A stretch of DNA of 64,000 bases from Alsobacter metallidurans (GTDB taxonomy: Bacteria; Pseudomonadota; Alphaproteobacteria; Rhizobiales; Beijerinckiaceae): contig NZ_BMES01000002.1 in assembly GCF_014636935.1 (NCBI RefSeq), positions 682,001 through 746,000 of the forward strand, read 5' to 3'. Shown piece by piece: positions 38,944 to 47,016 of this stretch. A program made the position numbers and the translations under genes. Below the pieces are notes generated by a model. It saw nothing but the letters and a program-made list of their open reading frames with translations. It did no database searches and was not told the DNA's origin. How positions within the stretch are numbered: the stretch's first letter is position 1; each line of letters starts with the position of its first letter.

Positions 38944-39672
38944 ATGGCTGCAGCCGCCAAATCGAAGTCGCCCAAATCCAGCTCCCCCAAGGTCAGCACC
39001 CCTAAATCGGGCTTGCCGAAGCCGAGCGCGACCGCCAAGCCCTCAGGCAAGGCGCAGCCGATGGACGACGCCGGAGAGGTGGTTGGAATGGAGTCCTCCG
39101 CCCCAGCCTCTCCGGCCCGCGCGGCGGCGCGTGGCGCCTCTTCGCCGGCCAAGACCTCCGGCCGCCTGGGCGCCGCCATGCTGCAGACGCCGACCGATCT
39201 CGAGCCCGAAGCCGTCGAGAAGGTCGCCAGTGCGATCAACGGTCTCTTGGCCGACGCGTTCTCGCTCTACATGAAGACCAAGAACTTCCACTGGCACGTC
39301 AGCGGCCCCCATTTCCGCGACTATCATCTCATGCTGGACGAGCACGCCGACCAGATCTTCGCCTCCACGGATCCGCTCGCCGAACGCGTGCGCAAGATCG
39401 GCGGCAAGACGCTGCGCTCCATCGGCGAGATCATGAAACTCAGGCGCATCCAGGACAACGACGCCGACTTCGTGTCCGCCGCCGACATGCTGGGCGAACT
39501 GCTGGCCGACAACAAGGCCATGGCGGCCGCCATGCGCGACGCCCATGACGTCTGCGACGACGCCGAGGACGTCGCCACCGCCAGCCTTCTGGAAGATCTC
39601 ATCGATCAAACCGAACGGCGCACCTGGTTCCTGTTCGAGGCCAGCCGCGCCGCCGACCAGAGCGGCCACTAG
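38944..39672 (+). CDS. dps: Dps ferritin-like DNA protection protein with long basic N-terminal tail
   Basis: A 242-residue protein. The Dps core starts near residue 80 (LEPEAVEKVASAINGLLADAF) and has the ferroxidase ligands in KNFHWHVSGPHFRDYHLMLDEHADQIF in spaced form, plus a C-terminal helix ending RTWFLFEASRAA. About 80 residues precede it, rich in Lys, Ser, Pro and Ala with repeated K-S-P-K-like units. Usual Dps proteins have 10-30 residue tails. ATG 38944 has GGAGAG 7 bases upstream, so the tail is probably translated. Dps dodecamers oxidise Fe(II) with peroxide and coat DNA. The EcfG promoter upstream fits stress induction. Confidence 0.92.
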   Translation: MAAAAKSKSPKSSSPKVSTPKSGLPKPSATAKPSGKAQPMDDAGEVVGMESSAPASPARAAARGASSPAKTSGRLGAAMLQTPTDLEPEAVEKVASAINGLLADAFSLYMKTKNFHWHVSGPHFRDYHLMLDEHADQIFASTDPLAERVRKIGGKTLRSIGEIMKLRRIQDNDADFVSAADMLGELLADNKAMAAAMRDAHDVCDDAEDVATASLLEDLIDQTERRTWFLFEASRAADQSGH

Positions 39673-39773
39673 GGCGCGCGGCGCGGGCGACGCAGCCTCG
39701 CCGCGACGATCACCCTTCGGCAAGCATTGCGCGTCACTCTCGCCGCCGGCATCCTCCGGCGGCGAACTGATTC

Positions 39774-40508
39774 ATGGCCTCCACCTTCCGAGACGAACGC
39801 AACGCCAAGTCGCGCGCGCGACTGGCCAAGAGCCTGCCGGCCCTGTTCCCGGCCGAGGTGCTCGCGCATGCCTATGCGCGGCCCTTCATCCCCCCCACGC
39901 CGCGGCTGGCGATCGAATCCTACTGGCGCAACCACCCCGTCCGGGCGGACCGGCTCGCCCGCGCAATGGCCGCCCAAACGGGACAACCCGACGGCTGGGA
40001 GTGGCGGATCGGCGCAATCGAGGAGGGCGTGGCGACGACCTTCCGGGCTCCCCCCGCCCCTTTCCGCGAGGCGCGCTACGCCAAGGGGCCCGGCTGCTGC
40101 CGCGTCTGCGGCGCGCCCGTGTTTCGCCTCGGCTGGCACAAGGATCTCTGGGGCGACGGCAAGCTGAACACGCGGGCGGAATGGCACTCTGCATGCGTCA
40201 CCGCATGGCGGCTTTGGACGGCGCCGAGCGACTTCGTCACCCCGCTCGCAAAGCTTCAAAACCGGCGCTGCGCCACCAGCGGCAAGCGGCTGCTGAAAAC
40301 CGCCGAGGTCGACCATAAGACGCCGCTGTTTCGCGTCTGGCGAGACCGGCGCGCCCTTCCCTGGCCCGAACTGCTGACGCATTGGGGCGCGCCCAACCTG
40401 CAGGTGATCAATCGCGCCGCCCATGTCGACAAATGCGGCGCGGAGGCTTCCGAGCGCAGCGTGTTCGGGCGCGGCCTGGCGGAGAACCCGGAGTTCAGCG
40501 CTTCCTGA
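39774..40508 (+). CDS. HNH-like domain protein of unknown function
   Basis: A 244-residue protein. The C-terminal half has paired cysteines and histidines: CCRVCGAP near residue 108, EWHSACVTAW near 140, CATSGKR near 165, then EVDHKTPLFRV and APNLQVINRAAHVDKCG. The D-H...N-x-H spacing is like HNH (beta-beta-alpha metal) endonucleases. The N-terminal half has no recognised domain. It is downstream of dps by 101 bases and convergent with the kinase operon, overlapping its last stop by 14 bases. Nuclease activity is inferred, not shown. Confidence 0.7.
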   Translation: MASTFRDERNAKSRARLAKSLPALFPAEVLAHAYARPFIPPTPRLAIESYWRNHPVRADRLARAMAAQTGQPDGWEWRIGAIEEGVATTFRAPPAPFREARYAKGPGCCRVCGAPVFRLGWHKDLWGDGKLNTRAEWHSACVTAWRLWTAPSDFVTPLAKLQNRRCATSGKRLLKTAEVDHKTPLFRVWRDRRALPWPELLTHWGAPNLQVINRAAHVDKCGAEASERSVFGRGLAENPEFSAS

Positions 40509-41445
40509 ACGCGATGGAGTTCCCCTGCGGTTCCGCCTCCATGTCGAAGCCCGCGCTCCGGGCGTATTGCCTCACCAGCAGCAACGCAATTTTCTCGTCC
40601 AGCAGGTCTGCCCGCGGCGGCAGCGCCTCGATCGTCACGGTGTCGTCGGCCGCAAACCCAATCACCAGCTTCGCCCCGAGGCGGCCGTTGGAGAGGATCG
40701 CGATGGCCTCGGCGAGGCCAAGCATGAAGCTGGACGCCTGGTCCGTCGGAATCACGCCTTCGCTCGCGGCGGCCTCGACCTTGACGGACAGGCTGGGGTT
40801 CACCGCGTTGGCGTCCTCGACCGCGCTCGCCACCACCTGGCGGATCGGGATGGCGCCGAGCGGGTCCAGCGCCTGCAGGCTCTTTTGCGCGAGCGCCATG
40901 GCGCTCACGCGCCGATCGAGAACGCCCAGCAGCGCCTGCCCGCCCGGGTCCGCACCGCGCGTGCTGAGGCGCACGAGGGCCAGCACGGACTGCAGGTTGT
41001 TGCGTACCCGATGATAGAGCTCCCGCAACAGGACGTCGCGCTCAGCCAGCGCCTCGACGAGCTGTTGTTCCGTCTCGCGATGCGACGTCACGTCGACGCA
41101 AGAGCCGAAATAGCCGGCGAATTGACCATCCCGGTAATAGGGACGGCCGTTGTCCAGCACGAACCGGTAAGCCCCGTCCGCGCGGCGAAGCCGGTACTCC
41201 ATCGTGAACGGCTCACGCTTGCGGAAGGACGAATGGTAGACCTCGAGACACTTCTCGAGATCTTCGGCATGCACGCCGTCCTGCCAGCCGACGCCGACTT
41301 CCTGTTCCAGGGTGCGGCCCGTGAAAGTGAGCCAGGGTTCGTTGAACCAATCGCAGGCCATCTCGAGATCGGATCGCCAGAACATAACCGGAGCCTGATC
41401 GGCCAGCACGCGAAACTCCGATTCGCTGAGAGGCATGTTCAACAT
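40495..41445 (-). CDS. PAS/HisKA_2 histidine kinase-like protein with degenerate ATPase domain
   Basis: About 316 residues. A PAS domain (residues 6-125, FRVLADQAPVMFW to GYFGSCVDVTSHRE) is followed by a HisKA_2-type dimerisation helix with the phospho-His in LLRELYHRVRNNLQ. The C-terminal region lacks the N-box (ELVTNA-type) and the DxGxG and GxG boxes, seen intact in the next gene. It is therefore likely a phosphotransferase or inactive kinase rather than an autokinase. It is the last gene of the four-gene operon, 108 bases after the REC-kinase. ATG 41445 or 41436 are both possible; upstream codons to 41556 look non-coding. Confidence 0.8.
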   Translation of the reverse strand: MLNMPLSESEFRVLADQAPVMFWRSDLEMACDWFNEPWLTFTGRTLEQEVGVGWQDGVHAEDLEKCLEVYHSSFRKREPFTMEYRLRRADGAYRFVLDNGRPYYRDGQFAGYFGSCVDVTSHRETEQQLVEALAERDVLLRELYHRVRNNLQSVLALVRLSTRGADPGGQALLGVLDRRVSAMALAQKSLQALDPLGAIPIRQVVASAVEDANAVNPSLSVKVEAAASEGVIPTDQASSFMLGLAEAIAILSNGRLGAKLVIGFAADDTVTIEALPPRADLLDEKIALLLVRQYARSAGFDMEAEPQGNSIAFRKR

Positions 41446-41552
41446 GGCGTACGCGTCCGGGCCCGGTTGGAAGGGGCGTCTTGGTGGTCCAGGCTCTGCC
41501 CCGGGGCAACGCGCGGGAGAGCCTCTGTGGCTGGTTGTGCCATCACCGGCGG

Positions 41553-42581
41553 TCACATTTCAAAGGACAAAACCGCGCGGGTCCCGGCGGGGCGCTCCTC
41601 GTAGATCAGTTTCGCCTGCAGGCTGGCCGCCATGGCCTTGATGATGCGCATGCCGAGCCCGCTGCCCTGGATTGGGCCGTCGCCCGTCCAGCCGGCGCCG
41701 TCGTCCTCCACGGCCAGCGACACGGTGTTGTCCCCGTCCCAAAGCCTGATCCGGATTTCGCCGGAAGCGCCAGCCGGATAGGCGTATTTGAAAGCGTTGG
41801 TGACGAGTTCGCTGACGATCACGCCCACCGCCACGGCCTTGTCGGTGGCGATGCGCAATGGCGCAGCCTCCAGCGTCAGCTTGTGCTCGCGCGCCGCCAT
41901 GCGCATGGCCGCCGAAAGCTCCTCGCTCAGCCCCTCGAGATAGCCAGACATATCCACGAAGCGGACGTCATTGGAGGTGTAGAGCCGGCGGTGAACCTGC
42001 GCGATGGCGTGGATTCGACCATGCGCCTCGGCCAGGGCCTCGCGCGCCGGCCCCTCGGGCACGGTCTTCTGCTGCATCGTAACCAGGGAGGCCACCAGCT
42101 GGAGGCTGTTGGCGACCCGGTGGTTGACCTCGCGCAACAAGATCTCGGCGCGCTCACGCGCTTCGCGCATCTCCGTCTCGGCGGCCTCCTTGGCGCGCCG
42201 CAGCGCCACCTGCACGAGCGCCTGGTCGATGGCCTGCCGGAACAGGTCGATAAAGGCGTTGCCGACGTCCTTGATCACGTAGTCGGCCGCGCCCGCCTTC
42301 AGCGCCGCGATAGCGACCCGGCCCTCGTCCGTGCCGGTCACGTAGATCACGGGCGGCGCATCGGCGATCGTGCGTTGGATCTCATCGAGAATGTCGAGGC
42401 CGTCGCGGCCGGGCATGAAGTGGTCGAGACCGACGATGTCAAACCGGTGCGCCCGCAACTCGGCCAACCCCTCGTCGCCCGTCGGTACGTGCGTCACTAC
42501 GCAATCGTGCCGCGCGAGGGTTCGGCTCACCAGCCTGCCCAGGCCCGCATCATCATCGATGTAAAGAACGTTGATCGGCAC
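41553..42581 (-). CDS. Hybrid receiver-HisKA_2 histidine kinase
   Basis: A 342-residue protein. N-terminal receiver with VLYIDDDAGLG, phosphoacceptor Asp in VGLDHFMPGRDG near residue 53, VTGTD and VIKDV. The kinase half has the HisKA_2 helix ILLREVNHRVANSLQL near residue 150, N-box IVSELVTNAFKYA near 250, G1 EDDGAGW and G2 GSGLGM. This type phosphorylates response regulators in the cytosol; relatives act in the general stress response. It follows the Rcp1-like regulator by 16 bases. Its receiver is likely an input from the upstream kinase. Confidence 0.92.
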   Translation of the reverse strand: MPINVLYIDDDAGLGRLVSRTLARHDCVVTHVPTGDEGLAELRAHRFDIVGLDHFMPGRDGLDILDEIQRTIADAPPVIYVTGTDEGRVAIAALKAGAADYVIKDVGNAFIDLFRQAIDQALVQVALRRAKEAAETEMREARERAEILLREVNHRVANSLQLVASLVTMQQKTVPEGPAREALAEAHGRIHAIAQVHRRLYTSNDVRFVDMSGYLEGLSEELSAAMRMAAREHKLTLEAAPLRIATDKAVAVGVIVSELVTNAFKYAYPAGASGEIRIRLWDGDNTVSLAVEDDGAGWTGDGPIQGSGLGMRIIKAMAASLQAKLIYEERPAGTRAVLSFEM

Positions 42582-42597
42582 GCGCCAGGCCCGCTGT

Positions 42598-43029
42598 TCA
42601 AACCGCTTCCGGAACCTGCATCACCGACAAGAACAACCCAAGTTGCCGGATCGCCTGCGCGAAGGTCTCATACTCCACCGGTTTGGTGATGTAGACATTG
42701 CAGCCGAGATCGTAGCAGCGTTGAATTTCCCGCTGGTCGTCCGTGGTAGTCAGCACCACGACGGGGGCGCGCCGGAGCGTCTCGTCGCTTTTTAGCAGCC
42801 CCAGAATATGGGTTCCGCTCATATCCGGGAGATTGAGGTCGAGCAGCACGAGAAACGGGCCCGCGTCACGCACCTGCGGGTCGAACAAATGCTCCACCGC
42901 CGCCGTGCCGCTGACGAAATGCCGGATCTCGTTGCAGACGCCCGCACGCCGGATGTTCTTCTCGATCAGGCGCGCATGGCCCTCATCGTCCTCGACCATG
43001 ATAATCGTGACTGGCTTGTGGCTCGGCAT
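42598..43029 (-). CDS. Receiver-only response regulator (Rcp1-like)
   Basis: A 143-residue single receiver. VTIIMVEDDEGHARLI, phosphoacceptor Asp in VLLDLNLPDMSG near residue 64, VVLTTTDDQ and Lys in VYITKPVEYETF. The insert after the first beta-alpha unit and the ITKPV sequence are like Rcp1, the partner of bacteriophytochromes and related kinases. Its start overlaps the upstream kinase stop by one base (TGATG), so the two proteins are a coupled pair. It has no output domain. Confidence 0.93.
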   Translation of the reverse strand: MPSHKPVTIIMVEDDEGHARLIEKNIRRAGVCNEIRHFVSGTAAVEHLFDPQVRDAGPFLVLLDLNLPDMSGTHILGLLKSDETLRRAPVVVLTTTDDQREIQRCYDLGCNVYITKPVEYETFAQAIRQLGLFLSVMQVPEAV

Positions 43030-44888
43030 CAGGCGGCGTCCGTCGTCAATTCGAGAACCATGGGCAACTCCACTGTAAACGTCGTGCCGACCCCAAGCTC
43101 CGAGGCGACCGTGATGGTACCGCCGAGGCGGCGCACCAGCGCGCGCACGTGCGCAAGGCCGATGCCTTCCCCGGGCCGGTCCTGCGCGCCGGACCGGCGA
43201 AACAGGTCGAAGATCCTGTCGAAGTCGCGCGCGTCAATGCCGCGCCCATTGTCTCCGACTGCAAAGCGCGCCGTGCGCCCGTCCTGCGCCCCCGCGATCG
43301 CGATGCGCCCCGGCCGGGCCGGGTCGAGATATTTCACCGCGTTCTCCGCCAGGTTGGCGAAGATCTGCTCGACCGCCAGCCTGTCGCTCACGATGTCGGG
43401 CATGTCGCCGATCGTGAAGCTCACGTCTTCCGATTGGTGAGCCAGCGTTCCGAGCACGTCCTGGATCACGGACCGCATGGCGAGCGGCTCGGGCGCCAGC
43501 ACGCGCCGACCTTCTCTGGACAACCGCAAGATGGCCTTGATGAGGCGATCCATCTTGTCGGTTGAACTTCTGATGAAGCCGATCGCCTCGGGAAGATCCT
43601 CGTCGACGCCGTCCCGCACAGTGTCGGGTACGCGTTGCTCGTCCAGCGTGCCGATGAAACGGCTCAGCTCGGCGCGCAAGCTCTCGAGTTCGCTCGTGAA
43701 GCCCATGATGTTCACCAGCGGCGCCCGCAGGTCGTGGCTTACGATATAAGCGAAGCGCTGGATTTCTTCGTTCGCCGCGCGGATGTCCGACATCCGCGCC
43801 GCCACGATGCTTTCCAGGTTCTGGTTGATTTTCTGGAGTTCGTCTCGCGCTTCCTGCAGCTCGACGGTGCGGTCGAGCACGCGCTGCTCCAGCGTCTCGT
43901 TGAGCCGCCGGACGCGGGCTTCGCTGTCGCGCACCGCTTCTTCGGCGCGCTTCTGATCGGTGATATCGTTGCCTTGGACGAAGATGCCCGTCACCGCGCC
44001 CGCATCGTCGAAAATCGGCTGATAAACAAAGTCGAGATAGCGCAGCTCGAGCGATGCGCCGGGCTCCTGCTGGAGATAGGCCTTGATGCCGCGCCCGACG
44101 AAGGGCTCGCCCTTGCCGTAGACGTCGTCGAGGATCTCGAAGAAGCCCTGCCCGACGATCTCGGGCAGTGCGTCCCGCAGCGCCTTCCCGACAACGTCGC
44201 GATGGCCGATCACCTTGGAATAGGCCGCGTTTGCGATCTCGAACACGTGGTTCGGCCCGCGCAGCACGGCCATGAAGCCGGGCGCCTGCTCGAAAAGGCT
44301 GCGCAGATGATTGCGCTCGGCCTCCAGAGAGACATTGGCCGCCTGCACGGCTTGGGCGCGTTGCAGCACCTCCCCTTCCACCTTGTCGTCGCGCGACGCG
44401 GAGGACCACGGGAAGCGGCGGCTCGCTTGCCGCAACTGCTGAAGCTCCGTCACATCGACGGTGTGTTGGAGAATGAAGGCGAGTTCGCCAGCGGCATTGA
44501 ACAGCGGCGTATGCGTCGCGCTCCAGAAACGCTCGGCGAAGACGCCGTCCGGCCCCGGGATGTCGTATTTGATCACCGCGATATGGTCGACCGCGCGGGT
44601 CCGAAGCACCCGTTCGAGGGAGTCGCGCAGCATGCGGGTGCTCGATCCGTCGGCGTCGGCGGGCCCCGCCGGAAATGCCTCGAAGATGTTGCGGCCGAGG
44701 ATATCCTCACGGGCGCGCATGGTGACGCGCAGGTAGGCGGCGTTCATGCCGGCGATGCGGAACGCCGGATCAAGAATGACATAGGGGTTCGGGACCGAAT
44801 CGAAGAGTGCGCCGTAATCGACGCCAGCGAGCACGGGCCCGCCATGCTCTGACGCGGACAACTCCTGTCCGCCGGTCGTCACCGTCAT
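43029..44888 (-). CDS. PAS-containing sensor histidine kinase
   Basis: A 619-residue cytosolic kinase without membrane segments. PAS 1 (residues about 22-150, VPNPYVILDPAFRIAG) and PAS 2 (about 185-320, EQAPGFMAVLRGP) precede a coiled coil, the HisKA helix AYIVSHDLRAPLVNIMGF near 395 with phospho-His, and an HATPase domain with N-box NLAENAVKYL, G1 GDNGRGI and G2 GEGIGLAHV. It resembles phytochrome-type kinases lacking the bilin domains. ATG 44888 was chosen because upstream codons to 44966 overlap the EcfG promoter. It is the first gene of the operon. Confidence 0.92.
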   Translation of the reverse strand: MTVTTGGQELSASEHGGPVLAGVDYGALFDSVPNPYVILDPAFRIAGMNAAYLRVTMRAREDILGRNIFEAFPAGPADADGSSTRMLRDSLERVLRTRAVDHIAVIKYDIPGPDGVFAERFWSATHTPLFNAAGELAFILQHTVDVTELQQLRQASRRFPWSSASRDDKVEGEVLQRAQAVQAANVSLEAERNHLRSLFEQAPGFMAVLRGPNHVFEIANAAYSKVIGHRDVVGKALRDALPEIVGQGFFEILDDVYGKGEPFVGRGIKAYLQQEPGASLELRYLDFVYQPIFDDAGAVTGIFVQGNDITDQKRAEEAVRDSEARVRRLNETLEQRVLDRTVELQEARDELQKINQNLESIVAARMSDIRAANEEIQRFAYIVSHDLRAPLVNIMGFTSELESLRAELSRFIGTLDEQRVPDTVRDGVDEDLPEAIGFIRSSTDKMDRLIKAILRLSREGRRVLAPEPLAMRSVIQDVLGTLAHQSEDVSFTIGDMPDIVSDRLAVEQIFANLAENAVKYLDPARPGRIAIAGAQDGRTARFAVGDNGRGIDARDFDRIFDLFRRSGAQDRPGEGIGLAHVRALVRRLGGTITVASELGVGTTFTVELPMVLELTTDAA

Positions 44889-44939
44889 TGCCCCCGATTC
44901 CCCCTCGGCTCCGCCCAGATGCGCCGCCGAACGGCGTTT

Positions 44940-44964
44940 AACGTGGCCTTGGCCGAGAAGTTCC
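44940..44964 (-). promoter_or_regulatory. EcfG-type promoter of the sensor kinase operon
   Basis: On the minus strand GGAAC (44964-44960), 16-nt spacer, CGTT (44943-44940): an exact EcfG consensus with the same spacing as the dps promoter. Transcription would begin near 44933, about 45 bases before the kinase ATG. Confidence 0.8.
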
Positions 44965-44971
44965 ACGGGGC

Positions 44972-45355
44972 ATGCTCACGGTCGCAATGCTACGGACTGT
45001 GCGGCGCAGCGAATCGCGGTTTCATGGTCCCGTCATCGGAGACAGGGCGCTCATGGACGAACTCGCCGCGCTTCGCCGCCGCCGTGGCCTCTCGGCCAGC
45101 GGCACGCATCCGCGCCATATCATGGACGCCGTCTACACGGCCGGCACGATAGCAATCTCGCCTGACGAAACGCTGGCCAGGATCGTGGTGCGCCAGTTGC
45201 ACCGCATGGGCCTGCTGCTCGCGGAGGAGATCCAGCCGGACGGAACGCTGCGCCCGCTCCCGGGCGGCCATGTGAACAGCGGCCGCCCCTGGCGCGTCTC
45301 GCGCCCCGCCATTGATGGCGAGGCCGGCCGCCCCGACGCCTTTGGGATGGCCTGA
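44972..45355 (+). CDS. Hypothetical protein
   Basis: A frame of 127 codons (or 100 from ATG 45053) with DELAALRRRRGLSASGTHP and RIVVRQLHRMGLLLAEEI. It is protein-like but matches no family I recognise. It fills the space between the divergent kinase operon and the convergent ABC transporter. The first codons overlap the region just upstream of the EcfG promoter. The start at 45053 may be truer. No ribosome-binding site stands out. Confidence 0.35.
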   Translation: MLTVAMLRTVRRSESRFHGPVIGDRALMDELAALRRRRGLSASGTHPRHIMDAVYTAGTIAISPDETLARIVVRQLHRMGLLLAEEIQPDGTLRPLPGGHVNSGRPWRVSRPAIDGEAGRPDAFGMA

Positions 45356-45362
45356 CCCCGCC

Positions 45363-47015
45363 TCAAGCCGCCGGGCCCGCTTCCTTGGACAGGAATGCGG
45401 CGGCGATCAGCGCCTGCGTATAGGGCTCGTGCGCATCCCGGAAGATCCCGTCGACGGTGCCGCGCTCAACCACCTTGCCGCTCTTCATCACGATGATCTC
45501 GTCCGCGATGGCGCGCACCACCGCGAGATCGTGGCTGATGAACAGGTAGGAGAGCCCGTGCCGGCGCTGCAGGTCCCGCAGAAGCTCGACGATCTCCTTT
45601 TGCACCGAGCGGTCCAGCGCCGATGTCGGCTCGTCAAGCACCACCACGGCGGGCTTCAGGATCATGGTCCGCGCGATCGCGATGCGCTGGCGCTGGCCGC
45701 CAGAGAATTCGTGCGGAAAGCGGTTTCGGCTGGCCGGATCGAGGCTCACCTCCTCGAGCGCCTGGGCAGCGCGACGGTTCCGCTCGGCGCGCGTGATGGC
45801 GGGCTCATGCACGAGCAGGCCCTCGGTGATGATTTCCCCCACCGTCATGCGCGGCGACAGCGAGCCGAACGGGTCCTGGAACACCAGCTGCATGCGCCGG
45901 CGGACCGGTCGCATCGCGGACCGGTCGAGGCTGGTGAGGTCGCGGTCCTCGAACCGCACGGTCCCAGAAGACGGGACGAGGCGCAGCACCGCGCGGCCCA
46001 GCGTCGACTTGCCCGACCCTGATTCCCCCACAATCCCGATCGTGCCGCCGCGCCGCAGCAGGAGGTCGACGCCGTCCACCGCCACCAACTCGCGGTCGCC
46101 GCCCCCGAACCACCCTTTGCGCAGGTTGAACGACACGCGCACGTCCCGCGCCTCCACCACCGGCGGGGCGTCGGCGGGCGGCGGCTCCTTGCGGCCCGTG
46201 GGCTCGGCGGCCAGCAGCATGCGGGTGTAGGCCTCGCGCGGCGCGGCGAACACCTCCTCGGTGCGGCCAGTCTCGACGATCTGGCCGGACTTCATCACCA
46301 CCACCCGGTCGGCAATGCGCCGGACGATGCCGAGGTCATGCGTGATGAACACGATCGCCATGCCGAAGCGCCGCTTGAGGTCGGCCAAAAGGTCGAGCAC
46401 CTGCGCCTGGATGGTGACGTCCAACGCCGTGGTCGGCTCGTCCGCGATCAGCACCTCCGGCCGGTTGGCGAGCGCCATCGCGATCATCACGCGCTGGCGC
46501 TGCCCGCCCGAAAGCTCATGCGGATAGGAGTCCAGCCGCTCCGCCGGGCGCGGGATGCCGACCAGCGTGAGAAGCTCCAGCGCCCGGGCGCGCGCCTCCT
46601 TGCGGCTCATGCCCGCATGAGCGAGCAGCGGCTCGGCGAGCTGGTCGCCGATCCGGTAGAGCGGATCCAGCGACGTCATTGGCTCCTGGAAGATCATCCC
46701 GAGGCGCCGGCCGCGAAAGCGGTTCAGCTGGCGCGGCGACAAGCCGAGGATCTCCTCGCCGCCGACCGTCACCGAGCCGGTCGCCGCCCCGTTCGCGGCC
46801 AGCAGGCCCATCACGGCCATCATGGTCTGGCTTTTGCCCGACCCGGATTCGCCCACGATCGCCAGCGTCTCGCCGGCCGCGACGTCGAAGCTGACGCCCT
46901 TCACGGCGCGCAGCTCGCCGTCGCCGGTCCTGAACCGCACGTCGAGATCGCGGATGGCCAGCACGGGCACGCCGGCGGGTTGCGGCGCCGGGGCGTTGAG
47001 GTCAGCGGCGGCCAT
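45363..47015 (-). CDS. Peptide ABC transporter, fused two-ATPase subunit (YejF-like)
   Basis: A 550-residue protein with two ABC ATPase domains in one chain. Domain 1 has GESGSGKSQ, LSGGQRQRVMIAMAL and LIADEPTTALD; domain 2 has GESGSGKSTLGRAVL, FSGGQRQRIAIARTM and VVLDEPTSALDRS. This is the OppD-OppF fusion form found in Yej/DppDF-type importers. It powers uptake of oligopeptides or related solutes across the inner membrane. It lies one base after the OppC-like permease stop, as the last gene of the operon. Confidence 0.95.
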   Translation of the reverse strand: MAAADLNAPAPQPAGVPVLAIRDLDVRFRTGDGELRAVKGVSFDVAAGETLAIVGESGSGKSQTMMAVMGLLAANGAATGSVTVGGEEILGLSPRQLNRFRGRRLGMIFQEPMTSLDPLYRIGDQLAEPLLAHAGMSRKEARARALELLTLVGIPRPAERLDSYPHELSGGQRQRVMIAMALANRPEVLIADEPTTALDVTIQAQVLDLLADLKRRFGMAIVFITHDLGIVRRIADRVVVMKSGQIVETGRTEEVFAAPREAYTRMLLAAEPTGRKEPPPADAPPVVEARDVRVSFNLRKGWFGGGDRELVAVDGVDLLLRRGGTIGIVGESGSGKSTLGRAVLRLVPSSGTVRFEDRDLTSLDRSAMRPVRRRMQLVFQDPFGSLSPRMTVGEIITEGLLVHEPAITRAERNRRAAQALEEVSLDPASRNRFPHEFSGGQRQRIAIARTMILKPAVVVLDEPTSALDRSVQKEIVELLRDLQRRHGLSYLFISHDLAVVRAIADEIIVMKSGKVVERGTVDGIFRDAHEPYTQALIAAAFLSKEAGPAA

Positions 47016-47016
47016 C

